Positions 43,452 to 51,406 of a DNA stretch of 64,000 nucleotides are shown here, one piece after another. Below the pieces are notes generated by a model, which made no database searches, was not told the origin of the DNA, and worked only from the letters and a program-made list of their open reading frames with translations. Source of the stretch: Devosia sp. XK-2 (GTDB lineage Bacteria > Pseudomonadota > Alphaproteobacteria > Rhizobiales > Devosiaceae); contig NZ_CP146608.1 in NCBI RefSeq assembly GCF_037113415.1, positions 1 to 64,000 of the forward strand, written 5' to 3'. Within the stretch, counting starts at the first letter, position 1, and each line of letters begins with the position of its first letter. Both the position numbers and the translations under genes were made by a program.

Positions 43452-44324
43452 ATGGCCATGCATATTGCCCTGACCTTTGACGATAATTTCTGGGCACCGG
43501 CCTTCGCCACCATGCGCTCGGTCTGCCTGTTCACCCATCGGCGCGAAGAACTGGTCTTTCACCTCTGCCACCGCACGCTAAGCGATGAGCACAAGGCTGA
43601 TCTCGACGCCATCCGTCAGGAATTTCCGGTGCAATTGCACTGGTACGATCTCGACCAGTCCGAAATGTTTCGGGACATTGCCGCGCGCATGCCGGAGAAT
43701 AAACGCCTCTCCAATATCGTTTATGCGCGGCTGATGATCGACCGGCTGGTCGGCGAGCATGTCGAGCGTATCCTCTATCTCGATTGCGACATGCTGGTGC
43801 GCGACGATGTCGGCTATCTCTTTGACCTCGATCTTGAGGGCAATGCCATTGCCGCCGTGCGCGACACGATCGGCGACATCATCACCGGCGGCCGCGACCT
43901 CAGGGGCAATCGCGACCTGTTCAACACGGCCGACTATTATTTCAATGCCGGCATGGTGGTCATCGATCTCAAGCAATGGCGTGAGGCCGATATTGTCGGC
44001 CAGATGGAAGCATTCCTCGCCTCAGGGGTCATGCAACGCATCTATTACGATCAGGACCTACTCAACCTGATCTTCAAGGGCCGCTGCCTGAAACTGCCGT
44101 GGCGCTGGAACACCATCCATGCCCGCCAATCGCATGAATGTTTCGACCCGGCCATCCTGCATTTTACCGGCAAGAGCAAGCCCTGGAGCGTGCTGGTGGG
44201 TCTGTTGCAATCGGTCGCCTTTGCCCGGCTTTACCGGCATGTCATGACCAATGAGCTCTATTATCGCTTCGCCCGCCACCGCTGGAAACGCTGGTGGCTG
44301 AAAAAGCTGCGCCTGGCCCGTTAG
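43452..44324 (+). CDS. Glycosyltransferase family 8 protein
   Basis: A 290-residue GT8 retaining glycosyltransferase like the lipopolysaccharide galactosyl- and glucosyltransferases. It has IALTFDDNFWAPAFATMRSV at the N-terminus, NIVYARLMIDRLV, the metal-binding DxD as LDCDML (Asp111, Asp113), YFNAGMVVIDLKQWR, and the ILHFTGKSKPW His motif. The C-terminus is strongly basic (RHRWKRWWLKKLRLAR) and may bind the membrane surface. It is convergent with another glycosyltransferase gene, overlapping by four bases. Confidence 0.92.
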   Translation: MAMHIALTFDDNFWAPAFATMRSVCLFTHRREELVFHLCHRTLSDEHKADLDAIRQEFPVQLHWYDLDQSEMFRDIAARMPENKRLSNIVYARLMIDRLVGEHVERILYLDCDMLVRDDVGYLFDLDLEGNAIAAVRDTIGDIITGGRDLRGNRDLFNTADYYFNAGMVVIDLKQWREADIVGQMEAFLASGVMQRIYYDQDLLNLIFKGRCLKLPWRWNTIHARQSHECFDPAILHFTGKSKPWSVLVGLLQSVAFARLYRHVMTNELYYRFARHRWKRWWLKKLRLAR

Positions 44325-45130
44325 GCCAGCGAAGCGGGGTCGAGCCCTTCTTGGGCGCAGAGCGCTGCCAGGGCGCTGCCGGGCTCGGGCAGCGGCAGAC
44401 CCGCACGACCCCTGTCGGTGAGTTGGCTGCGCCAGAGATGGACGCCCAGCGTTTCGGGTGTAATGGCCTGATCGAGGCGCGACCCTGTCTTCATCAGTGC
44501 CGGAATGCCTTCATAGGGCACGGGATAGAAGGTTGCGGCGAGCCTGACCTTGTCCAACAATCCATGCCGGGCGACATAATGGGTCAGGGCCATCGGCCCG
44601 GTGGCGCCATATTGCATATGTTCGGGCGTCACCCTTTCGCCCACCAGCCGGCGTATCGCCACCTCAAAGCGTCGCAGCGGCGGCAGATGCGGCTCGAGCA
44701 GCGGACGTTTTTCGACCTCGAATATTGTCAGGAGGTCCGCCAGCAGCGGCGCCTCTGCCGGAATATGCAGTACAGCGCCGTTGACCGAGCCGGGTCGCTC
44801 CCAGGCGAAGAGATAATCGGGCGGGCCTTCGATCGGCTTGACGCAATAGATGTCGAGATCGGCATAGACCCCGAGCCCGGCGCGCAGCACCGCATAGCGG
44901 AAATGGTCCGAAAAGACGCCCGGCGTGCCCCGGCCCTTGTAAAAGACCAACTTGTCGCGCGGCAGGACAGTGGCGGCGTCGCGCCATTCGGCGCCCTCGG
45001 GCAGGCCCGCTATGGCGTCATAGGAATAGACCAGGACCCGATGTCCGCGCCGGACAAAGGAAGTGATGCACAAGATTTCGAGCCAGCTCAGCGGGCCATG
45101 CCAGAAGCTGACGATCGGGGGCAGGGTCAT
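44321..45130 (-). CDS. GT32-like glycosyltransferase (DxD sugar-binding)
   Basis: A 269-residue protein with the Gly_transf_sug pattern: VSFWHGPLSWLEILCITSFV, then FSDHFRYAVLRAGLGVYADL with the metal-binding DLD at residues 91-93. This is the signature of Och1/capsular polysaccharide synthesis-type transferases. Donor and acceptor are unknown. Together with the GT8 gene it suggests modification of a surface polysaccharide or lipid. No polymerase or flippase is nearby. Confidence 0.85.
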   Translation of the reverse strand: MTLPPIVSFWHGPLSWLEILCITSFVRRGHRVLVYSYDAIAGLPEGAEWRDAATVLPRDKLVFYKGRGTPGVFSDHFRYAVLRAGLGVYADLDIYCVKPIEGPPDYLFAWERPGSVNGAVLHIPAEAPLLADLLTIFEVEKRPLLEPHLPPLRRFEVAIRRLVGERVTPEHMQYGATGPMALTHYVARHGLLDKVRLAATFYPVPYEGIPALMKTGSRLDQAITPETLGVHLWRSQLTDRGRAGLPLPEPGSALAALCAQEGLDPASLA

Positions 45131-45239
45131 GCGGCTTCAAATCCGTTGGGTCGAGCGCATCTAGCATGACGCGGTACAAGAGAAAACCGCCGCACCCTTT
45201 GTGAGCGCGGCGGCGGAGGTCTTGCATGGGATCGTGTTC

Positions 45240-46130
45240 TTAATTGACCGCAGCACGGCGACGATATTCGGAGGCCAGATAAAGCACGGCCAATGCGAAC
45301 ACGGCGCCGATGCCCACCTGTAGCCAGTCGAATTTCTGCAGGAAATCGGTGATGAACAGCGTGGCATTGAACGCCTCCTGTCCCTCGAAAACCCGATCCA
45401 TATAGTCGGGCGAAACCGGCAGTTGCGAGCGGTAGTCGAGATAGTTCCAGGTATGGGTGGCGAAAGGGTGGAGGCCGCCAATGGTGACCCATTCCAGCAC
45501 CGACACCACTGCCGGCAGCAGCAGGGCCAGGGGGATGGCCCAGCGCCCGACCACGCTGCCCATGGCGCCCACCAAGGCCAGGTAGGGCAGATACCAAAGG
45601 AGGGCGCAGACCAGCACCACCAGGAAAACCAGCGCCATCTGGGCGTAAATGCCGGCAATGGCAACGAGCAGGCTGACATTGCCGAGGCCCGCGATCATGG
45701 TCGTGATATAGGCCACGCCGAACATGAGCAGGATGCTGATCAGCGCCACCGCAAATATCGCGCCGGGCAGGATGGTGAGCGCGGCAGTGATCTTGCTGAG
45801 CAGGATCTTGAAGTCCGAGACCGGCATGGACTTCCAGAACAGCATGGCATTGTTGCGCTTGTCGGCGGCAAAGCCATCGGCGCAATAAAAGAACAGCACG
45901 AAGCCGAGATAGAGCAGCCAGGCCATCGAGAGGCTGGCAAAGCCCGCCTCAAAGACCCAGTGGGGTGCCACGGTCAGCAATTGGCCCGAAAAACGACCTT
46001 CGCCATGGCGAAGGGTGAAGGCCAGCAGTGTCAGCGCGAAGACCACGCCCACCAGCACCAGCGGCGCGACGAGGAACGCCCCGCGATGCTCGATGAATTC
46101 GCGATGGACGAGGGCGAAGAAGGCCTTCAT
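45240..46130 (-). CDS. ABC-2 type transporter permease
   Basis: A 296-residue integral membrane protein with about six helices, including FLVAPLVLVGVVFALTLLAF, WLLYLGFVLFFYCADG and VGIGAVFALAVLYLAS. The motif DGFAADKRNNAMLFWKSMPV is typical of ABC-2 permeases of the YtrC/YhcI type. It is the last gene of a GntR-ATPase-permease operon; its ATG overlaps the ATPase stop by four bases. Exported substrate unknown; envelope-stress or antimicrobial-peptide response is typical of such operons. Confidence 0.88.
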   Translation of the reverse strand: MKAFFALVHREFIEHRGAFLVAPLVLVGVVFALTLLAFTLRHGEGRFSGQLLTVAPHWVFEAGFASLSMAWLLYLGFVLFFYCADGFAADKRNNAMLFWKSMPVSDFKILLSKITAALTILPGAIFAVALISILLMFGVAYITTMIAGLGNVSLLVAIAGIYAQMALVFLVVLVCALLWYLPYLALVGAMGSVVGRWAIPLALLLPAVVSVLEWVTIGGLHPFATHTWNYLDYRSQLPVSPDYMDRVFEGQEAFNATLFITDFLQKFDWLQVGIGAVFALAVLYLASEYRRRAAVN

Positions 46131-47026
46131 TGAGCACTCCCCGGATTGGCCGTCGGCCGCTGCATCAGGGCCACGAAGAGATCGGATATGGTGGGGGTCG
46201 ATAGCCGCCCCAAAGGTTCGAGCAGGCCCCGATCCACCCCGTCGAAGATCAGCACGGTCTGGCCGAAGCGGGTTTCCTCATAGACCGGGCCATAGGCGCG
46301 CGCACTGGCCTGGGCCTCGGCGCTATCGACCACGAGCTGGGTGAATTTTTCGCTCACCGTCTCCATCTGCATATGCAGGATCAATTCGCCATCGCGGATG
46401 AACATGATGTCGGACAGCATGAACTCGATCTCGTCCACCTGATGGGTGGTGATGATCAGTGTCCGCTCCTCGGTCATGTAATCTTCGAGTAGCCGGCGGT
46501 AGAAGCGCTTGCGATAGGTGATGTCGAGCCCGAGCGTGGGTTCGTCCAACACCAGAAGCTTGGCATTGATCGCCATGACCACGGCCAGGTGCAATTGTGC
46601 AATCATGCCCTTGGACAGGGTGCGGATTTTCATCTCCGGGCGGATATCGGTGCCCTCGAGGAACTGCCGCGCCTTCTCCTGGGAAAAATTGGGATGGATA
46701 TTGGTGAGCAGCGCAAAGAGCTCACGAACACGCAAAAAGCGCGGCAGGCTCGCCACGTCGGAAATGAAGGCGACATTTTCCATCAGCTGGGCGCGGCGGG
46801 CAAAGGGATCGTCGCCCAGGACGCGTATGGTGCCCTCATAGGAGGTCAGGCCCAGCATGGCATTGAGCGTTGTCGTCTTGCCCGCGCCATTATGTCCGAT
46901 CAGCCCATAGATGCGGCCAGCCGGAATGTCGAAATCGAGATTGTGCAGGATCTGTTTGCGGCCGAAGGACTTGGAAAGCCCCCGGGCGGAAACGATGGGT
47001 TCGGCGGAAACGGAAAGCTCAGTCAT
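46127..47026 (-). CDS. ABC transporter ATP-binding protein (YtrB-like)
   Basis: A 299-residue ATPase: Walker A GHNGAGKTTTLNAM, signature LSKGMIAQLHLAVVMA (a degenerate form typical of the YtrB group), Walker B LLVLDEPTLGLD, and the switch His in ITTHQVDE. The start at 47026 (MTELSVSAE) overlaps the stop of the GntR gene by four bases. A C-terminal region of about 80 residues follows the nucleotide-binding core. Confidence 0.92.
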   Translation of the reverse strand: MTELSVSAEPIVSARGLSKSFGRKQILHNLDFDIPAGRIYGLIGHNGAGKTTTLNAMLGLTSYEGTIRVLGDDPFARRAQLMENVAFISDVASLPRFLRVRELFALLTNIHPNFSQEKARQFLEGTDIRPEMKIRTLSKGMIAQLHLAVVMAINAKLLVLDEPTLGLDITYRKRFYRRLLEDYMTEERTLIITTHQVDEIEFMLSDIMFIRDGELILHMQMETVSEKFTQLVVDSAEAQASARAYGPVYEETRFGQTVLIFDGVDRGLLEPLGRLSTPTISDLFVALMQRPTANPGSAQ

Positions 47027-47394
47027 TTGCTCTGCCCTTCGAGCTTGGTGTCTGTGGCGATCAGATCCTTGAGATCGAGATCGAGCGCCTTGATCTGGGC
47101 CGCAATGCGCGGCCAATCTTCCTTGAGGAATTTATCGCGTTCATGAGCGAGCAATTGCGCTCGCGCCCCGCTGGTAACGAACATGCCCAGTCCCCTGCGT
47201 TTTTCCACCACACCGATGTCCACCAAAGCTTCGAACGCCTTGGTGACCGTCAGTGGATTGACCGAAAGGTCGCCCGCGATCTGACGGACCGAGGGCAAGG
47301 CCTCGCCTTCCGCCACCTGTTGTCGCAGGATCATTTCGATCAGCCGCTGCCGGATCTGGACGAAGATCGGCTGGCTGGCGTGAAAGTCATCCAT
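47023..47394 (-). CDS. GntR-family (YtrA subfamily) transcriptional regulator
   Basis: A 123-residue repressor. The winged HTH is PIFVQIRQRLIEMILRQQVA, then LPSVRQIAGDLSVNPLTVTK and RRGLGMFV. The short effector part (about 50 residues, helical and charged) marks the YtrA subfamily, which controls adjacent ABC transporters. It is the first gene of the operon and a perfect inverted repeat lies 15 bases before its ATG, suggesting autoregulation. Confidence 0.93.
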   Translation of the reverse strand: MDDFHASQPIFVQIRQRLIEMILRQQVAEGEALPSVRQIAGDLSVNPLTVTKAFEALVDIGVVEKRRGLGMFVTSGARAQLLAHERDKFLKEDWPRIAAQIKALDLDLKDLIATDTKLEGQSK

Positions 47395-47408
47395 GTGTCT
47401 TGCCTATC

Positions 47409-47434
47409 TAGTGTGCTAGAGATGTAGCACACTA
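47409..47434. promoter_or_regulatory. Perfect palindromic operator of the GntR/ABC operon
   Basis: TAGTGTGCTA-N6-TAGCACACTA, a perfect 10-bp inverted repeat, lies 15-40 bases before the regulator's ATG. Its AT flanks and position fit an operator over the promoter. Confidence 0.85.
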
Positions 47435-47523
47435 AATCTGTGAGTCAAGCGCTATTCTCATAGCGGCGTTTTTCGCTCGCGATATCGGGGATGAAGGCAA
47501 GGCGGGGGGCGATCCCCGCCTCT

Positions 47524-48114
47524 TCATTTAGCGCGCAGGCCGCGGATCAGCGCTTTCATCACCTTGCGATAGGCATCGACCTCCTCGGCGGGCGCCTGGG
47601 CGGCGCGGTCGAACAGGGCGTTGAGCAGATGTGCCAGGGGCAGGGCGGGGAGGTCGCGAATGGCTCCGGCCGCCAGGGCCGCATTCACTCCCTCGATCAG
47701 TGTCCGCAAACCATGGCGGGCATCGATCCCGTCCAATGTCTCCCGCCCGAGTACGGCGGGCGCATCGACCAATAGGATGCGTCGGCGTCCGGCATCCTGC
47801 ATGGCGCCGATAAAGCCCTCGCCGCCGCGGACCAGTGCCTTTATAGGCCCGGGCTCGTCCTCGCCCGCTTCGGCCGCCTGGTGAATGGCCAGCGCCAAAA
47901 GCGCATGTTCTTCTTCAACGACGGCGGCAAACAGCGCCTGTTTGTCGCTGAAATGGTGATAGAGCGCGCCCCGCGTCACCCCGGCAGCAGCCGCAATCTC
48001 GGGCGTGCTGGTCGCGGTATAGCCGTTCTCAGCGAATAATTGCCGTGCCGCTGCCAGAAGCGCGCGCCGCGTCGCCGCCCGGCGATCCTCCTGACGTCTT
48101 CTGACATCACTCAT
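47524..48114 (-). CDS. TetR-family transcriptional regulator
   Basis: A 196-residue regulator with the N-terminal HTH RRALLAAARQLFAENGYTAT followed by IAAAAGVTRGALYHHFSDKQ and ALFAAVVEEE. The C-terminal ligand domain is Ala-rich with no recognisable ligand motif. It is divergent from the VOC-family gene with 76 bases between the starts, and an inverted repeat lies in the gap, so it may control that gene and itself. Confidence 0.93.
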   Translation of the reverse strand: MSDVRRRQEDRRAATRRALLAAARQLFAENGYTATSTPEIAAAAGVTRGALYHHFSDKQALFAAVVEEEHALLALAIHQAAEAGEDEPGPIKALVRGGEGFIGAMQDAGRRRILLVDAPAVLGRETLDGIDARHGLRTLIEGVNAALAAGAIRDLPALPLAHLLNALFDRAAQAPAEEVDAYRKVMKALIRGLRAK

Positions 48115-48137
48115 ACATACAACCTGTATTTATCTAT

Positions 48138-48158
48138 ACAAACAGACAGAATGTTTGT
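48138..48158. promoter_or_regulatory. TetR operator candidate
   Basis: ACAAACA-N7-TGTTTGT, a perfect 7-bp inverted repeat, in the 76-base gap between the divergent TetR and VOC genes. Confidence 0.6.
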
Positions 48159-48190
48159 AAGATGCACCAAAATCAGGGAGTATTCAAACC

Positions 48191-48592
48191 ATGTTTTCCG
48201 CCCTCTATCCATTGCTGCAGGTGACCGACATCGCCACCACCAGCCGTTTTTATCAGGATCATTTCGGCTTCAAGCCGGTCTTTGCCAGCGACTGGTACAT
48301 GCATTTGCGCGCCGAGTCCTCGGGGCAGCAATTGGCCATTATCGCCTATGATCACGACACCATACCGCCCCAGGGCCGCAAGCCGACCAGCGGCCTCATA
48401 CTCAGCTTCGAAGTGGCCGATGCGGCGGCCGAAGCGGCCCGGCTTGAAGCGGCGGGCGTGCCCATCGCCCAGCCTTTGCGCGATGAGGTCTTCGGCCAGC
48501 GTCACATTATCGTTGCCGACCCCAATGGCATCCTGATCGACATCATCACCCCCATCGAGCCTGACCCGGACTGGCTGCGGGCGCAAGGCTGA
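48191..48592 (+). CDS. VOC-family (glyoxalase-like) protein
   Basis: A 133-residue vicinal-oxygen-chelate protein: [20 protein letters not shown] at the start, [37 protein letters not shown], and [20 protein letters not shown] at the end. The form is that of antibiotic-resistance/glyoxalase-like proteins. A GGGAG site precedes ATG 48191. It is divergent from and probably regulated by the TetR protein. Confidence 0.9.
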   Translation: MFSALYPLLQVTDIATTSRFYQDHFGFKPVFASDWYMHLRAESSGQQLAIIAYDHDTIPPQGRKPTSGLILSFEVADAAAEAARLEAAGVPIAQPLRDEVFGQRHIIVADPNGILIDIITPIEPDPDWLRAQG

Positions 48593-48647
48593 CCCGGCGC
48601 GGCAAATTCAGCCGCCACTCCTTGCGCCTCGTGCCTGATCGTCTTAG

Positions 48648-48676
48648 CTCTGGGGGGCCTTTACCCCCAGAGTTTT
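48648..48676 (+). terminator. Hairpin immediately before the glutathione peroxidase start
   Basis: CTCTGGGGG and CCCCCAGAG pair around seven bases (48648-48672), followed by four T. It ends three bases before ATG 48680. It may terminate the VOC transcript; if present in the peroxidase message it would cover the ribosome site. Confidence 0.6.
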
Positions 48677-48679
48677 GCC

Positions 48680-49162
48680 ATGTCCTTGTCGCTCTCCGAT
48701 TTTTCCGCCAACCGCCTCGATGGCACACCCCAAGCCCTGGCCGACTATGCCGGGCAGGTCGTGCTGGTGGTCAATGTCGCCAGCAAATGCGGCCTGACCC
48801 CGCAATATGAGGGGCTGGAGGCCCTGTATCGCCAGCACAAGGACAAGGGTCTGGTGATCCTGGGATTCCCCTGCAACCAGTTCGCCGAACAGGAACCGGG
48901 CAATAGCCAGGAGATCGCTCAGTTCTGCACGCTCAATTACGGGGTCAGCTTCCCGCTTTTCGAGCGCATCGAGGTTAATGGCGAGGGCGCTCATCCGCTC
49001 TATGAATGGCTCAAATCCAGCGCGCCTGGCCTGCTCGGCACCGAGGCCATCAAGTGGAATTTCACCAAATTCCTTTTGGACCGGAACGGGGTGGTCGTGG
49101 AACGCTTTGCGCCCACGACCGAGCCGGCCGAAATTGCGCCGGCAATCGAAAAGCTGCTCTAG
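48680..49162 (+). CDS. Glutathione peroxidase family protein
   Basis: A 160-residue thiol peroxidase that reduces hydroperoxides with glutathione or thioredoxin. The catalytic residues are Cys37 (VNVASKCGLTPQY; Cys in place of Sec), Gln71 (FPCNQFAEQEPG), and Trp126-Asn127 (KWNFTKFL). A second Cys at 65 (FPCNQF) is the usual partner in thioredoxin-using forms. No ribosome site is visible because a hairpin occupies the leader. Confidence 0.95.
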   Translation: MSLSLSDFSANRLDGTPQALADYAGQVVLVVNVASKCGLTPQYEGLEALYRQHKDKGLVILGFPCNQFAEQEPGNSQEIAQFCTLNYGVSFPLFERIEVNGEGAHPLYEWLKSSAPGLLGTEAIKWNFTKFLLDRNGVVVERFAPTTEPAEIAPAIEKLL

Positions 49163-49187
49163 GCGGGTCATTCCGCGCCTTTGCCGT

Positions 49188-49209
49188 CCCCGGGGTCGAG
49201 GCCCCGGGG
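49188..49209. repeat. CCCCGGGG-type palindrome after the glutathione peroxidase gene
   Basis: CCCCGGGG-TCGAG-GCCCCGGGG, each half palindromic. It resembles the other GC-rich REP-like units of the window. Confidence 0.55.
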
Positions 49210-49402
49210 CGCACAGCCATTGCCATTGCCGCGCGAAGCGCTATGGCAAATCGGTCACACCGCCTCATCACATTCCTTCGGCCCCGGAACATTTGCCGGG
49301 CCGTGCCGTTCGTTGGGCAAGGGGCGGAACGAGCCGCCGGCTCCGGCGGGCTCCCCTGCAGTAAGACGGCGTCAAACGCCGCCGCACGAAAGGAATGACA
49401 AA

Positions 49403-50023
49403 ATGAAAAAGACCCTTGTGGCCTCTCTGGCCGTAATTTCGCTTGGCCTGTCGCTGCCTGCCATGGCTCAGGATGGCGGCGTGGTTGATGCCGATGCCGG
49501 CGCTACCATCGGTGCTACTGGCGGCGCAACCCTCGGCTTTCTCGCCGGTGGTCCCATCGGCGCGGTGATCGGCGGTTTCGCCGGCGCCGTAATCGGTGCC
49601 GAAGCCGGTATCGAAACCTCCACCATCGAATATGCCGGCAATAACCCGGTCGAACCGGTGGTGGTGGATGGGACGCTTGACGTCGGTGTCACCGTGCCGG
49701 CGGGCGTGACCATCTATCCTGTCGAGGGTGACGATACCCATGGCTATTTCTACGCCAATGGCCGCGTCTGGATCGTCGATGTCACCAATAATACTGTGGT
49801 CTATTCGCCCGGCTATGTGGTGAGCCAGACCGCCGCCGATTTCGCCATCGCCAATCCGGTGGAGCCGATCAACGCCCAGGGCGATGTCGTGGTGGGCTAT
49901 GTGCTGCCCGATGACGCCACCATCGTGCCCATCCCGGACAGCAGCTATTATGGTTATGTTTATGTCGATGGGCGCCCGGCCCTGGTCGACAGCTCGACCC
50001 GCACCATTGTGTGGATCCAGTAG
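49403..50023 (+). CDS. DUF1236 protein with glycine-zipper segment
   Basis: A 206-residue secreted protein with a signal peptide (MKKTLVASLAVISLGLSLPA, near MAQ). A glycine-zipper hydrophobic segment follows (GGATLGFLAGGPIGAVIGG, then AGAVIGAEAG), then two DUF1236-type repeats, each of the form VPAGVTIYPVEGDDTHGYFY with NGRVWIVD, and DDATIVPIPDSSYYGYVYV with DGRPALVD. The family is common in Hyphomicrobiales and of unknown function. ATG 49403 follows AAAGGAA. Confidence 0.85.
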   Translation: MKKTLVASLAVISLGLSLPAMAQDGGVVDADAGATIGATGGATLGFLAGGPIGAVIGGFAGAVIGAEAGIETSTIEYAGNNPVEPVVVDGTLDVGVTVPAGVTIYPVEGDDTHGYFYANGRVWIVDVTNNTVVYSPGYVVSQTAADFAIANPVEPINAQGDVVVGYVLPDDATIVPIPDSSYYGYVYVDGRPALVDSSTRTIVWIQ

Positions 50024-50152
50024 GAGCGGACACGCTCAAGCTGCCGCCCGGACGCCCCGTCCGGGCGGCTTTGCTTTGTGCGGCCAATGCTTTAGATTTC
50101 CGCCACGTGACGACCGGTCAGCGGGGATCGGTAGATATCGGAGGCGGGGCCA

Positions 50153-50611
50153 ATGGCCGATATTCTTGACTATTGCAGCGACCTTGAGGAGGTCCGGTTC
50201 AAATCCGGTCAGGTCATGCTGCCCGAGGGCGAGCGGCTGGGAAAACTATTGGTGCTTATCGAGGGGCAGGTCGAGGTCATCCGCGAGCGCACCCAGGTGA
50301 CCCATGTGGACGAGCCAGGCTCGATCTTCGGCGAAATGGCCGTGCTGCTCGACATGCCCCATTCCGCCACGGTCAAGGCCCTCTCACCGGTCCGTGCCTA
50401 TGAAATTCCCGATGCCCTGACATTCCTCGACGGCCATCCGGAAATGAGCCTGCATATCGCCACCATGCTGGCGCGGCGGCTTTATTACACCACGTCCTAT
50501 CTGGTGGACCTGCAGCAACAGGCCGCCGGCAAGCGGCAGGACCTCGACCTGGTCGATCAGATTCTCTCGACCCTGGTCGATCCGGGCGAGACGGGCAAGA
50601 AGCGCAAATGA
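50153..50611 (+). CDS. Cyclic-nucleotide-binding-domain protein without effector domain
   Basis: A 152-residue Crp-like cNMP-binding domain: MLPEGERLGKLLVLIEGQVE, then EPGSIFGEMAVLLDMPHSAT, whose phosphate-binding cassette normally ends in RxAT and here reads PHSAT, so the Arg that contacts the cyclic phosphate is replaced by His. No HTH follows; the C-terminal 45 residues are helical. It overlaps the next gene by four bases. Confidence 0.85.
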   Translation: MADILDYCSDLEEVRFKSGQVMLPEGERLGKLLVLIEGQVEVIRERTQVTHVDEPGSIFGEMAVLLDMPHSATVKALSPVRAYEIPDALTFLDGHPEMSLHIATMLARRLYYTTSYLVDLQQQAAGKRQDLDLVDQILSTLVDPGETGKKRK

Positions 50612-50901
50612 CCGGCAAGCCGGCGCTGACCATCGCCTATTGCACCCAATGCAACTGGCTGCTGCGGTCCGGCTGGATGGCCCAGGAATTGCTTTCGACC
50701 TTTTCCACCGAGCTGGGCCAGGTGACCCTGGTGCCGGGCACGGGCGGTATTTTCGAAATCCATCTCGATGGCGAGCTGATCTGGGAGCGCAAGCGCGACG
50801 GCGGTTTTCCAGATATTCGCCTGCTCAAGCAGATGGTGCGGGATCGTATCGACCCCGATCGCGACCTTGGCCATGTCGATCGCCTGCCCCTGGACCACTA
50901 A
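50608..50901 (+). CDS. SelT/SelW/SelH (Rdx) family selenoprotein-like protein
   Basis: A 97-residue thioredoxin-like protein of the Rdx family with the redox motif CTQC (Cys12, Cys15) in IAYCTQCNWLLRSGWMAQEL, followed by VPGTGGIFEIHLDGELIWE and DGGFPDIRLLKQMVRDRI, the standard W/F-rich loop and C-terminal helix. Both active-site positions are Cys, so no selenocysteine is needed. It is translationally coupled to the cNMP-binding gene. Confidence 0.92.
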   Translation: MTGKPALTIAYCTQCNWLLRSGWMAQELLSTFSTELGQVTLVPGTGGIFEIHLDGELIWERKRDGGFPDIRLLKQMVRDRIDPDRDLGHVDRLPLDH

Positions 50902-50966
50902 AGACTTTCCAATTGCATCAGGTGCGCTAGTCTCTCCTTCGTGAGTCACCAAGGGAGGCCAGCGTC

Positions 50967-51332
50967 ATGGCACACAAGTTCAATATTACCGCCGCCGCAA
51001 ACGATCAGTTCAAGTTCGATTTCTCCTACAATTCCGAGAAGATCTTCTGGTCCGAGAACTACAAGCAGAAGGCGAGCGCCAGAAATGGTGTCGACTCGCT
51101 GAAAAAGAACGCGCCCGGCGCGGCCACTGTCGATCTCTCCAAGGGCGAGGAAGGCTCCGGCTATCGCTTCGAAATCGTCGAGTCCAAGGATGGCCAGCAT
51201 TTCGTGCGCTTCGTGGCCAGCAATGGGGAGACCATGGCCCGCACCGAAACCTATACCTCCAAGGCCTCCGCCAAGAACGCCATTGAATCGCTGCAAAAGA
51301 ACGGCCCGGACGCCGAAGTGGTCGAAGCCTGA
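50967..51332 (+). CDS. YegP-like DUF1508 protein with two repeats
   Basis: A 121-residue protein made of two YegP (DUF1508) modules. The first has FKFDFSYNSEKIFWSENYKQ and KASARNGVDSLKKNAP. The second has YRFEIVESKDGQHFVRFVAS, NGETMARTETYTSKASAKN and AIESLQKNGPDAEV. The fold is a small beta sheet plus helix; function unknown. A good GGGAGG site precedes the ATG. Confidence 0.9.
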   Translation: MAHKFNITAAANDQFKFDFSYNSEKIFWSENYKQKASARNGVDSLKKNAPGAATVDLSKGEEGSGYRFEIVESKDGQHFVRFVASNGETMARTETYTSKASAKNAIESLQKNGPDAEVVEA

Positions 51333-51406
51333 CGCCTTCCCCATTCACAACGCTGACCTGTCTGGTCTAGTCTCCCGGCGGATCACTTCCGGGAGACGAC
51401 ATTTTC

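Noticed and set aside
41590-43497. 635-codon open frame antisense to dctM
   Set aside because: Antisense shadow rich in His, Gly and Arg; dctM is certain.
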